From positions 1 to 40,390 of the forward strand of contig SFNQ01000021.1 in NCBI GenBank assembly GCA_004554165.1: DNA of 40,390 nt. Reading direction: 5' to 3'. The translations under genes were made by a program, and so were the position numbers. The DNA comes from Clostridiales bacterium (GTDB taxonomy: Bacteria > Bacillota > Clostridia > Christensenellales > CAG-138). The notes under the pieces are model-generated. The model was given only the letters and a program-made list of their open reading frames with translations, was not told the DNA's origin and ran no database searches. Below, one piece after another: positions 6,534-14,372 of the stretch (positions are counted from its first letter, which is position 1; each line of letters starts with the position of its first letter).

Positions 6534-7970
6534 ATGCGCAATCTAACCCTGCTGACCGACCTGTACCAGCTCACCATGATGTATGGGTATTTTAAAAACG
6601 GCATGACCGAAAACGAAGGCGTGTTCGACCTTTTTTTTCGGCCGCGCAGCGATATCACCTATACCGTCACTGCGGGCCTGGAAAGCGTCATCCAATACAT
6701 CAATCATCTTTGCTTTTCTGAAGAAGACATCGCCTACCTGCGCTCGCTGAAGCTCTTTGATGAGGACTTTCTTGCGTATCTGGAAAGTCTCCGGTTTACA
6801 GGCGATATTTACGCCATGCCAGAGGGCACAGTGGCTTTCCCGTTTGAACCGCTTTTGCGGGTTCGCGCGCCCATCGCGCAGGCGCAGCTGATTGAAACCG
6901 CGCTTTTAACCTTTATGAACCATCAGACGCTGATTGCTACAAAGGCGAGCCGCGTCTGCTATGCCGCCAGAGGCGACGCCGTACTGGAATTCGGTTTGCG
7001 CCGCGCTCAGGGTGCGGATGCCGGCATTTACGGGGCGCGCGCCGCGGTGATCGGCGGCTGCACTTCCACAAGCAACGTCCTCGCCGGAAAGATGTTCGAT
7101 ATCAAGGTTAGCGGCACGCATGCACACAGTTGGGTGATGAGCTTTCCGGACGAGATCTCCGCTTTTCGGGCCTATGCAAAGATTTTCCCGGACACCTGCC
7201 TGCTGCTGGTGGATACCTATGACACGCTCCGCAGCGGCGTTCCCAACGCTATCACCGTATTCCGCGAGCTGAAGGCGCAGGGACACACCCCTATGGGCAT
7301 CCGTCTGGACAGCGGCGATCTGGCCTATCTCAGCAAGTGCGCCCGGAAAATGCTGGATGATGCAGGCTTCCCCGAGGTTAAAATCTGCGCTTCCAGCGAT
7401 CTTGATGAAACCGTTATCCGCGACCTCAAGATGCAGGGCTGCCGCATTGACCTGTGGGGCGTCGGCACAAAGCTCATCACCAGCGCGGACAATCCTGCGC
7501 TGGGGGGCGTTTACAAGATGTCCGCTGAAATCGTGGGCGGCGAGCTCGTGCCCAAGATCAAGCTCTCCGATAATCCGGCAAAGATTACAAATCCCGGCGT
7601 CAAAACCGTGTTCCGGCTTTATGGAAAAGCAGACAACATGGCCATTGCCGATCTTATCGCATGCGACGGCGAGGTCATCGACACGAGCAGGCCGCTGCGG
7701 ATCTATCATCCGGAACAGACCTATAAGAATATGCTGGTGAACGATTTCTATGTCAAGGAGCTGCTGATCCCCGTGTTCCTGTCCGGAAAGCAGGTGTATC
7801 ATTCCCCGTCCGTCATGGAAATCCAGCAGTTTGCGAAGGAGAGCCTTGCCACTATGTGGGATGAATACAAACGTCCCATGCAGCCGCACATCTATAAGGT
7901 CGACCTTTCCGATCAGCTGTATGACCTCAAAAAGCGTCTGATGGCACGATATTCGGAGGTGCGTTCCTGA
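6534..7970 (+). CDS. pncB: Nicotinate phosphoribosyltransferase
   Basis: This 478-aa enzyme joins nicotinate and PRPP with ATP use to make nicotinate mononucleotide, the entry step of the Preiss-Handler NAD salvage route in the cytoplasm. Family landmarks are the N-terminal NLTLLTDLYQLTMMYGYF, then EFGLRRAQGADAG, GGCTSTSNVLAG, GTHAHSWVMSFPDE (with the conserved His), LLVDTYDTLRSGVPNAI and GIRLDSGDLAYLS. The start at 6534 follows GAGGAGG by six bases and matches the usual family start; the ATG at 6498 overlaps the TATAAT box and is less likely. The stop codon overlaps the ATG of the following lipoprotein gene (TGATG), so the two are co-translated. Confidence 0.93.
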   Translation: MRNLTLLTDLYQLTMMYGYFKNGMTENEGVFDLFFRPRSDITYTVTAGLESVIQYINHLCFSEEDIAYLRSLKLFDEDFLAYLESLRFTGDIYAMPEGTVAFPFEPLLRVRAPIAQAQLIETALLTFMNHQTLIATKASRVCYAARGDAVLEFGLRRAQGADAGIYGARAAVIGGCTSTSNVLAGKMFDIKVSGTHAHSWVMSFPDEISAFRAYAKIFPDTCLLLVDTYDTLRSGVPNAITVFRELKAQGHTPMGIRLDSGDLAYLSKCARKMLDDAGFPEVKICASSDLDETVIRDLKMQGCRIDLWGVGTKLITSADNPALGGVYKMSAEIVGGELVPKIKLSDNPAKITNPGVKTVFRLYGKADNMAIADLIACDGEVIDTSRPLRIYHPEQTYKNMLVNDFYVKELLIPVFLSGKQVYHSPSVMEIQQFAKESLATMWDEYKRPMQPHIYKVDLSDQLYDLKKRLMARYSEVRS

Positions 7971-8494
7971 TGAAGCAGCGCAGCTTACCGTTCGTCCTTT
8001 GCATCTGTCTGCTTTTCTGCGCCGTCTGGGCGGTCGGCTGCATATCCGTCAATCCGGAGATTTCCGGCACGCCGACGCCCTCCTCCTCCCCTACCCCGCT
8101 GCCCGAACCCTTTGCGCCCGAGCTGACCAGCGAGCCCCTGCCCACGGACGCGCTCGGCAAGGTGATTGAGACGGCGGATCATTATTACCACTATCTGTCC
8201 TTTGGGGATGTGCGCATCTATGAGTATGATACCGGTACTTTTATGGACGGGATCTGCGTCAACGCTTTCCCTCAGCCGCTGGACGGCGTTCTCAACATCG
8301 TTTACTACAATGGGGACGGCAAGATCTGCGGCATTGGACAGATTCACAACGCGGAGGGCAGCACGGTGCTTCAAACCGGCAGCAATGCAGTCTATGCTGA
8401 AATCAGCACTGACATCAGTGTGCTCGATATGGACTTTGTGCTGGAAATTGCTACACCCTTTGCGCCCGTCGAAGCGGCGACCGAAACGGAATAA
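7970..8494 (+). CDS. Putative lipoprotein, function unknown
   Basis: This 174-aa protein has a hydrophobic signal segment ending in AVGC, so Cys24 is a likely lipidation site. A Pro/Thr/Ser-rich spacer (PTPSSSPTPLPEP) follows at ~33-50, then a compact domain of about 110 residues. I do not recognise the domain. The ATG overlaps the stop of pncB, which makes translational coupling likely, but a link to NAD salvage is not evident. It is followed by a terminator. Confidence 0.7.
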   Translation: MKQRSLPFVLCICLLFCAVWAVGCISVNPEISGTPTPSSSPTPLPEPFAPELTSEPLPTDALGKVIETADHYYHYLSFGDVRIYEYDTGTFMDGICVNAFPQPLDGVLNIVYYNGDGKICGIGQIHNAEGSTVLQTGSNAVYAEISTDISVLDMDFVLEIATPFAPVEAATETE

Positions 8495-8501
8495 CCGGCT
8501 G

Positions 8502-8549
8502 CTGTGCAATGCTCCCCAGCGGAATGGCGATTGCACGGCGTCTTTTATT
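8502..8549 (+). terminator. Likely terminator of the pncB-lipoprotein unit
   Basis: GTGCAAT (8504-8510) pairs with ATTGCAC (8530-8536); a T-rich run TCTTTTATTT begins at 8541. The stem is short, so confidence is moderate. The rest of the space up to 8677 shows nothing clear. Confidence 0.5.
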
Positions 8550-8677
8550 TGTCAATGTGTAGCGATTTTGATTGGCTTCTTTGCGGCCCCGTATTCTGCT
8601 GCATTACCGCAGGAAACATGGATGTTTTTTGAGATTTCTCCGAAAAGCGCCTTGTCCCCTGCATATTGCCAACGTTG

Positions 8678-8726
8678 TGTAAAAAGCGCACCGGATTTCC
8701 AAAATAAGGAAAACCCGTGCGCTTTA
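8678..8726 (-). terminator. Terminator of the dgt-dnaG-rpoD operon
   Basis: On the minus strand a long hairpin has AAAGCGCAC and GGGTTTTCC in one arm and GGAAATCC and GGTGCGCTTTTT in the other, with a TTATTTT loop. It ends in a T-run and lies about 45 bases after the rpoD stop. Confidence 0.85.
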
Positions 8727-8768
8727 TCGTCTTTTGGCCTGAACCTGGTTTTGGACAGGAATGCGCGT

Positions 8769-9857
8769 CTATTCAAGAAAGTCTTTCAGGCGCTTGCTGC
8801 GGCTGGGATGGCGGAGCTTACGCAGGGCCTTGGCCTCAATCTGGCGGATGCGCTCGCGCGTGACGTTGAACTCCTTGCCGACCTCTTCCAGCGTTCTGGC
8901 CTTGCCGTCGTCCAGGCCATAGCGCAGGCGGAGCACCTTGGCCTCGCGCGGCGTCAGAGAATTCAGTACGTCCATAAGCTGCTCCTTGAGCAGCGTTACG
9001 GCAACCGCCTCCGCCGGCGCGGGCGCGTCGTCATCGGGTATAAAGTCGCCGAGGTGGCTGTCGTCCTCCTCGCCGATGGGTGTTTCCAGAGAGACAGGCT
9101 CCTGCGCGATTTTGATAATCTCGCGAACCTTGTCCTCTGAAATGCCCATTTCCTTCGCAATTTCATCGGGGCGTGGGTCGCGGCCATATTCCTGCACAAG
9201 CTGGCGGTTTACGCGGATCAGCTTATTGATCGTCTCCACCATATGCACGGGGATTCGGATCGTCCGGGCCTGATCCGCAATAGCGCGGGTGATGGCCTGA
9301 CGAATCCACCAGGTTGCATAGGTGGAAAACTTATAGCCCTTGCGGTAGTCAAATTTTTCCACCGCCTTGATCAGGCCGAGATTGCCCTCCTGTATCAGAT
9401 CGAGGAACAGCATACCGCGGCCGACATAGCGCTTTGCGATGGACACCACAAGGCGAAGGTTCGCCTCCGCCAGCTGATGCTTGGCCTCCGGATCGCCCTC
9501 GGCCATGCGCTGCGCGATTTCGACCTCCTCCGTGGCGCTCAGGAGCGGCACCTTGCCGATCTCCTTCAAATACATGCGTACGGGATCGTCGATATTGATG
9601 CCCTCGGTGGAGGCCAGCACCGTCTCAAGCTCGGCGATTTCCTCATTGATGTCCTCGGGAATTTCAACCTCCTCGACAACGTCAATGTTGAGTTCTTCAA
9701 TATGATCGTAAAGCCGCTCAACCTGCTCCTGATCCAGCTCCAGCTCCTCCAGCGCATCCATAATCTCCTTATAGGTCAGGACGCCCTTTGTTTTGCCGGT
9801 TTCGAGGAGCTCGTTGATTTTCTGCGCACGAGCTTCTTTGCTGCGCTGTTGTTCCAA
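8769..9857 (-). CDS. rpoD: RNA polymerase primary sigma factor (sigma-A/RpoD)
   Basis: This 362-aa housekeeping sigma factor directs RNA polymerase to -10/-35 promoters. Region 1.2 begins near residue 91 (DPVRMYLKEIG). Region 2 holds AEANLRLVVSIAKRYVGRGM, LIQEGNLGLIKAVEKFDY and FSTYATWWIRQAI. Region 3 has IPVHMVETINK, and region 4 has LTPREAKVLRLRYGL and TLEEVGKEFNVTRERIRQIEAKALRKLRHP. The acidic N-terminus is short, as in other Firmicutes. The start is a TTG at 9857 preceded by AAGGAG and GGAGG; an in-frame stop lies just upstream, so no longer form exists. It follows dnaG by 19 bases, the classic macromolecular-synthesis arrangement. Confidence 0.97.
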   Translation of the reverse strand: MEQQRSKEARAQKINELLETGKTKGVLTYKEIMDALEELELDQEQVERLYDHIEELNIDVVEEVEIPEDINEEIAELETVLASTEGINIDDPVRMYLKEIGKVPLLSATEEVEIAQRMAEGDPEAKHQLAEANLRLVVSIAKRYVGRGMLFLDLIQEGNLGLIKAVEKFDYRKGYKFSTYATWWIRQAITRAIADQARTIRIPVHMVETINKLIRVNRQLVQEYGRDPRPDEIAKEMGISEDKVREIIKIAQEPVSLETPIGEEDDSHLGDFIPDDDAPAPAEAVAVTLLKEQLMDVLNSLTPREAKVLRLRYGLDDGKARTLEEVGKEFNVTRERIRQIEAKALRKLRHPSRSKRLKDFLE

Positions 9858-9876
9858 CTTCCTCCACTCCTTTCAC

Positions 9877-11655
9877 TCAGCCGCGCAATTCACGGTTCAG
9901 TCTTTGTATCTCGAGCATAATTTCCTGCTTCTGCTGCACGGTTTTTGTGGAATCCGCCAGCTGTACGCCAAGGCGCTCCAGCTCCGCTTCTGTCTCGATT
10001 CGCCGAATCCTGCGGATACAGTCAGAAACCACTTTTTCGGGGTCGTCGCCGGGCAGGTCCTTGCCCAGCACGGCGGCGATAATTTCCGCTTCTTCCGGCG
10101 GCATGGCGCTCATCATCCTTGCACAGTTGGGCTCAGTTTCCTGCGCGTATGCCGCAATAATCTCCGCGGCAAATTTCTGGTACGCCTGCACGGAAAACAA
10201 CTCCGCCGCGCCTTGCTCCACGGCCTTGAGCGTTGCCCCCCGCGATTGCAGCATGGTATGCAGCAAGGTGGATTCTGCCCGTGTTCTGGCCGTTTCCTCG
10301 ATAGTTTGGGCCTCTCTGATATTGTTCCAAGTGCCGTTCGGTCTATACGGCGGGCGTTCCCTTGGCACTTTGCCGGTTTTTGCCTGCGAAATCAAGGCGT
10401 CCACCGGATAGCCGGTTTTCTGTGACAGGCGGTTGAAATATCGCCCCTGCTCCACCGGCTGCAGTCCTGAGATAAAGGCGCAGGCCGCAATCGCATAGCG
10501 TTCCCGACCGTTCTCCTCGCTTAAATCGTAATCCCGGGCCATGCTCTCGAGCTTGAAAGCGTTCAGGGACAATGCCTCGTCCTTCAGCGCGTCAAAGGCA
10601 TCCTTGCCGCGATTTCTTATAAATTCGTCCGGGTCCATGGCGTCCGGAAACACGATCACGCGCACGTCAAGCCCCTCGCCCGTCAGGATATCCAGACCGC
10701 GGATTGTGGCGTTCTGCCCCGCCGCATCCCCGTCATATGCGATGTATACCCTGGATACGTAGCGCTTCAGCAGCCGCGCCTGCTGGATGGTCAGCGCTGT
10801 GCCAAGGCTTGCTACAGCGTTGGTCACCCCTGCCTCGTAAAGGCCGATCACATCGGTATAGCCCTCTACGATGACCAGATCCTCCACGCGCCTGCCCTTT
10901 TGCAGATGCAGTCCATAGAGGTTGTTGCGCTTGTTGTAAATTGGCGTGTCTCCGGTATTGATGTATTTTGGCTTATCGTCGTTCATCACGCGCGCGCCAA
11001 AGCCGAGCACACGACCGTTTACGCCAACGATGGGGAAAATCACCCGCCCTCGGTAGGCATCGTACACGCTGCCCTTCTGGGGATTGCGCACGAGCAGTCC
11101 GGCATCGAGAAGCTCCTGCTCCGTAAAGCCCTGCGCCAGCAGGTGGTTTTTAAGATGATCCCAGCCCTCCTGCGCAAAGCCGATGCCAAAGCGTTTGACC
11201 GCCTCTGCGCTGATACCGCGCTGCGCCAGATACTGTCTCCCGGGAAGGCCCTCCTCGCCGAGAAAGGTCTGCATATAGAAGCGCGCGGCCTGCTTGCAGG
11301 CTTCGTACAGGCGTTCTTTATAGGCACGCTCACGCTGCAATGCGGCGTCGTCCGTATTTTCCGGCAGAGTCATGCCCGCGCGCTGCGCAAGCAGTTGTAC
11401 GGCCTCAACAAAGCTCAGACGCTCCATCTGCATTACAAACTGGATCACCGTGCCGCCTGCATGGCAGCCGAAGCAGTAAAACATCTGCTTGTCCGGCGAA
11501 ACGGAAAACGAAGCCGTTTTTTCACCATGCAAGGGACAAAGGCCCCAGAGCCTTCTTCCCTTTGGCTTCAGTTCCACATAGGAGGAAACGACGGAAACAA
11601 TATCATTCTTTGCGATCAGCTCGTCCAGCCAGGCATCGGGGAAAGCCACCCGCAT
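9877..11655 (-). CDS. dnaG: DNA primase
   Basis: This 592-aa primase lays RNA primers at the replication fork. The CHC2 zinc finger uses Cys40, His43, Cys61 and Cys64. The TOPRIM core near residues 255-345 includes DLVIVEGYTDVIGLYEAG and IAYDGDAAGQNA, the acidic metal-binding sets. A DnaB-binding C-terminal helical domain follows. The ATG at 11655 has GGAAAGGAC just upstream. It sits between dgt and rpoD in one operon. Confidence 0.96.
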   Translation of the reverse strand: MRVAFPDAWLDELIAKNDIVSVVSSYVELKPKGRRLWGLCPLHGEKTASFSVSPDKQMFYCFGCHAGGTVIQFVMQMERLSFVEAVQLLAQRAGMTLPENTDDAALQRERAYKERLYEACKQAARFYMQTFLGEEGLPGRQYLAQRGISAEAVKRFGIGFAQEGWDHLKNHLLAQGFTEQELLDAGLLVRNPQKGSVYDAYRGRVIFPIVGVNGRVLGFGARVMNDDKPKYINTGDTPIYNKRNNLYGLHLQKGRRVEDLVIVEGYTDVIGLYEAGVTNAVASLGTALTIQQARLLKRYVSRVYIAYDGDAAGQNATIRGLDILTGEGLDVRVIVFPDAMDPDEFIRNRGKDAFDALKDEALSLNAFKLESMARDYDLSEENGRERYAIAACAFISGLQPVEQGRYFNRLSQKTGYPVDALISQAKTGKVPRERPPYRPNGTWNNIREAQTIEETARTRAESTLLHTMLQSRGATLKAVEQGAAELFSVQAYQKFAAEIIAAYAQETEPNCARMMSAMPPEEAEIIAAVLGKDLPGDDPEKVVSDCIRRIRRIETEAELERLGVQLADSTKTVQQKQEIMLEIQRLNRELRG

Positions 11656-11715
11656 CCGTCCTTTCCGAAAAAAATCACTCTCTAGGTATTCGACGCGATG
11701 CGCCCATTTCCTGCA

Positions 11716-12714
11716 TCAGTTCCACGATTTTGGTACAAACAGCCGCTCATACTCCATAACAGCATAGTTGTCCGTCATGCATGCGATATAGTCCGCCACA
11801 GCGCGTTCGCTGCCATCCTCCTCAGCAAATCGGAGAAACTCCGGAGGCAACGACTCCATATGTGAAAGATAATAGCGATACAACTCTTCCACAACGCGCT
11901 TAGCCTTGCTCTCCTCCCGTTTTGCTATGGGATTTCGGTATACGCGCGCAAACATGAAACTGCGAAGCGCGTCAAACTGTTCGAGCGCCTGCGCGGACAT
12001 GCGGATATAGGGCTTATCGAAGCTCTGCTCCACGATATCGAGAATCATGGTGTTGATGCGCTTTCCGTGGCTGTCGCCAAAGGCTTCCACGCAGGCCGCC
12101 GGCAAATCCTCCTCGCGCAGAATGTCCGCGCGGATGGAATCGTCAATGTCGTGGTTGATATAGGCAATCCGGTCGGCAAAGGAGACCACCGCGCCCTCCA
12201 GCGTCGCGGGTGTGCCGCTTTTTTTGTGGTTCAGAATTCCATCGCGTACCTCGAAGGTCAGATTCAATCCTTCGCCACCGTTTTCCAGCCGCTCCACCAC
12301 GCGGAGGCTCTGCACATTGTGTTCAAAGCCGCCCGGAATGAGCTGGTTCAGCATGTCCTCTCCGGAATGACCAAAGGGCGTATGTCCCAAATCGTGCCCC
12401 ATGGCAATGGCTTCGGTCAGATCCTCGTTCAGACGAAGTGCGCGGGAGATGGTGCGTGCAATCTGTGAAACTTCAAGGGTATGCGTCAGCCGTGTACGGT
12501 AATGGTCTCCCTGCGGAGAGAGGAACACCTGCGTCTTATGCTTGAGCCTGCGGAAGGATTTACAATGCAGGATGCGGTCCCGATCGCGTATGAACTCCGT
12601 ACGCAGTGTACAGGGGATCACCGGTTTCTCCCTTCCTCTGGACCGCGCAGAAAGCGCTGCATAGCGCGACAAGGTTTTTTGCTCCAACTGTTCCACATAT
12701 TCTCTACCGTTCAC
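11716..12714 (-). CDS. dgt: Deoxyguanosinetriphosphate triphosphohydrolase-like HD protein
   Basis: This 332-aa HD-domain protein hydrolyses dNTPs to nucleosides plus triphosphate in characterised relatives and helps to keep dNTP pools balanced. Visible features are FRRLKHKTQVF, the RTRLTHTLEVSQIAR His, then GHDLGHTPFGHSGE, the metal-binding HD, and the later SFADRIAYINHDIDD Asp. It starts at GTG 12714 with GGAGGAATT seven bases before. Placement before dnaG-rpoD is common in Clostridia. The exact nucleotide preference of this subgroup is not visible from sequence. Confidence 0.9.
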   Translation of the reverse strand: MNGREYVEQLEQKTLSRYAALSARSRGREKPVIPCTLRTEFIRDRDRILHCKSFRRLKHKTQVFLSPQGDHYRTRLTHTLEVSQIARTISRALRLNEDLTEAIAMGHDLGHTPFGHSGEDMLNQLIPGGFEHNVQSLRVVERLENGGEGLNLTFEVRDGILNHKKSGTPATLEGAVVSFADRIAYINHDIDDSIRADILREEDLPAACVEAFGDSHGKRINTMILDIVEQSFDKPYIRMSAQALEQFDALRSFMFARVYRNPIAKREESKAKRVVEELYRYYLSHMESLPPEFLRFAEEDGSERAVADYIACMTDNYAVMEYERLFVPKSWN

Positions 12715-12801
12715 AGCAATTCCTCCGTTGCTTATCGTTTTGGCTGCCGAACGCTTGCTTGAAAAGCCTTTTTGCAGGTTCCCTGCAAGGCTTCTTTTGC
12801 C

Positions 12802-12945
12802 CTATATTCTTTTTAATACACCATAATCCCGCCAATTCCTGCCTCCAATAAAAAAACAGCCCGAAAAATGGGCTGCAAGCCCTGCAAAACCTCCGTGGCA
12901 GGGGCCGCGATCCTTTTTAAGCGGATTTGGGCTTCGACGATTCAT
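12802..12945 (-). CDS. Possible small ORF (47 aa) before dgt
   Basis: On the minus strand ATG 12945 follows AGGAGG by five bases, one of the best ribosome-binding sites in the window. It opens 47 codons, beginning MNRRSPNPLKKDRG and ending GVLKRI. The frame runs straight through the hairpin and T-run at 12849-12875, which code HFSGCFFIG. It could be a leader peptide whose translation decides whether that terminator forms before dgt. It is also possible that this is chance in a structured spacer. No homology is recognised. Confidence 0.3.
   Translation of the reverse strand: MNRRSPNPLKKDRGPCHGGFAGLAAHFSGCFFIGGRNWRDYGVLKRI
12849..12875 (-). terminator. Terminator-like hairpin in the dgt leader
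   Basis: On the minus strand CAGCCC (12875-12870) pairs with GGGCTG (12862-12857), followed by eight bases of T-rich sequence at 12856-12849. It lies between the 13309-13734 gene and dgt, inside the possible 47-codon ORF. Confidence 0.7.
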
Positions 12946-13029
12946 GGAAGCCTCCTGGGCTTTGCGCTTTGCGAGCTTTCCGCACGGGCGGCGGTCCGCA
13001 GGCCGGCAAAAGGCCAGGGCGGAAAAGTG

Positions 13030-13277
13030 CAAAAAAGCGGCCAAAGGCCGCTTGAGATTGTCGAAAAACCCCGGGGTTGATAAGGGGCCGCAGCCCCTTA
13101 TGTTCCATCCGGCTCTGACGACAAGTGCGTCAGAACGGAGGAAAACCCAGAGGTTTTCGTACGTTGCAGGTTTTGCCGTCCGGGAGCGAATGCGAGAGGC
13201 AAAACCTGTGAAAGCTCGAAAAAGTGGCGTTCAGCCACTTTTTCGACAATCTGAAGCGGCCAAAGGCCGCTTTTTTG
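13030..13277. repeat. Structured intergenic element with 39-bp inverted ends
   Basis: The left end 13030-13068 and right end 13239-13277 are inverted repeats matching at 35 of 39 positions; each contains the hairpin AGCGGCC-AAA-GGCCGCT and the word ATTGTCGAAAAA. Between them lie further perfect or near-perfect hairpins: ATAAGGGGC/GCCCCTTAT (about 13079-13100), CTGACG/CGTCAG (13114-13132), GAAAACC/GGTTTTC (13141-13158), CAGGTTTTGCC/GGCAAAACCTG (13167-13208) and a 13-bp stem TCGAAAAAGTGGC at 13216-13246. The outer hairpins with T-runs can act as outward terminators on each strand. There is no coding frame that makes sense. It looks like a miniature mobile repeat or a structured RNA locus. Confidence 0.75.
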
Positions 13278-13308
13278 AAACCCTGATCGTCGGAAAACCC
13301 GGAAGTAT

Positions 13309-13734
13309 TTACGGTTCCTCTCCGTTTTCATCACAGCAGCCGCATTCGCAGTCACAGTCACAGATGTTGATGGAAACGGGCTCGTTGCAACTGGGGCAGA
13401 TGAGACCTTCTTCGGCATCCAGCATTTCCTCATCAAAGTAAATCGTCTCGCCACAGGAAGGACACACAACCTCAAGGAAGCCGTCCTCATCGAACGCATC
13501 CTCCTCATCGTCGTCAGAAAACAGGGATTCGTCAATCTGATCGATCTCGTCATACAGATGGTCGATGCAGCCGGAGAGATCGTCCAGCGATTCATCCTGC
13601 TCCTCCAGCTCCTCGGCAATCGCGCTCAACACATCAATAATGCCGCGCAGGAGCTTGCCCTGCTTCTCGTCCTCAATGCCGAGCCCATCGGCAAGCCCGT
13701 CCAGGTACGCCACCTTTTCGGAAATATAACTCAT
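13309..13734 (-). CDS. CD1247-type acidic protein with zinc ribbon
   Basis: This 141-aa protein starts at ATG 13734 after AGGAGG. The N-terminal half (MSYISEKVAYLDGLADGLG) is a helical, very acidic segment known in Clostridia as the CD1247 N-terminal domain. A zinc ribbon with CPSC pairs follows at ~89-92 and ~113-116, and then a cysteine-rich tail (CDCDCECGCC). Function is unknown. Its place right after efp in the transcription direction suggests a translation-related or housekeeping role, but that is only neighbourhood evidence. Confidence 0.8.
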   Translation of the reverse strand: MSYISEKVAYLDGLADGLGIEDEKQGKLLRGIIDVLSAIAEELEEQDESLDDLSGCIDHLYDEIDQIDESLFSDDDEEDAFDEDGFLEVVCPSCGETIYFDEEMLDAEEGLICPSCNEPVSINICDCDCECGCCDENGEEP

Positions 13735-13777
13735 AATCGATAACCTCCTGTCGTTGTCCGCCGGTTTTCAGTATGGG

Positions 13778-14335
13778 TCAGCAGCGCTCCATGTATTCGC
13801 CCGTGCGGGTATCGACGCGAACCCGATCGCCCTCGTTAACAAAGAGGGGTACATTGACCTGATAACCGGTTTCCAGGGTTGCCGGCTTGGTCGTACCGGT
13901 GGCCGTATCGCCGCGGACGCCGGGTTCGGTTGCGGTGACGGTCAGTTCAACAAAGTTCGGCGCTTCCACGGAGAAGGGATTGCCCTTGAAAAAACGCACT
14001 TTCACGTTTTCATTCTCGACGATAAAGTTGATCGCATCCTCCACCTGGCTGTGGTTCAGCGGAAGCTGCTCGTAGGTTTCAACGTCCATAAAGTAATACA
14101 ACTCACCATCGGAATAGAGATACTGCATTTCCTTGGTTTCAATGTGCGCCTTCGGATACTTGTCCGTCGGGCTGAAGGTGCGCTCAAGCACTGCGCCGGT
14201 CATGACGTTCTTGAGACGCGTGCGTACAAAAGCCGCGCCCTTGCCGGGCTTTACATGCTGAAAATCCGCAATGGACCAGACCTGACCGTCAATCTCAACG
14301 GTAACGCCCTTGCGAAAGTCGCCTGCCATAATCAT
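13778..14335 (-). CDS. efp: Translation elongation factor P
   Basis: This 185-aa protein enters the ribosomal E site and rescues ribosomes stalled at polyproline stretches. The N-terminal KOW-like domain carries HVKPGKGAAFVRTRLKN, where Lys32 is the position modified in many bacteria. Two OB domains follow, ending with the conserved GYQVNVPLFVNEGDRVRVDTR (in its parts). The gene starts at ATG 14335 with GGGAGG upstream; an ATG two codons later is also possible. Several proteins in this window are rich in Pro-Thr runs (21048-21941, 7970-8494), which would depend on EF-P. Confidence 0.97.
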   Translation of the reverse strand: MIMAGDFRKGVTVEIDGQVWSIADFQHVKPGKGAAFVRTRLKNVMTGAVLERTFSPTDKYPKAHIETKEMQYLYSDGELYYFMDVETYEQLPLNHSQVEDAINFIVENENVKVRFFKGNPFSVEAPNFVELTVTATEPGVRGDTATGTTKPATLETGYQVNVPLFVNEGDRVRVDTRTGEYMERC

Positions 14336-14372
14336 AGTTCAGTTTCCTCCCACTCTGTAAAGTACATGTTTG

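Noticed and set aside
8550..8677. A small gene between the lipoprotein and rpoD
   Set aside because: Only short frames without ribosome-binding sites are present; nothing supports a gene.
13030..13277. CRISPR-like or tRNA-like reading of the hairpin-rich element
   Set aside because: Repeats are inverted, not direct, spacing is irregular, and no cloverleaf can be drawn.
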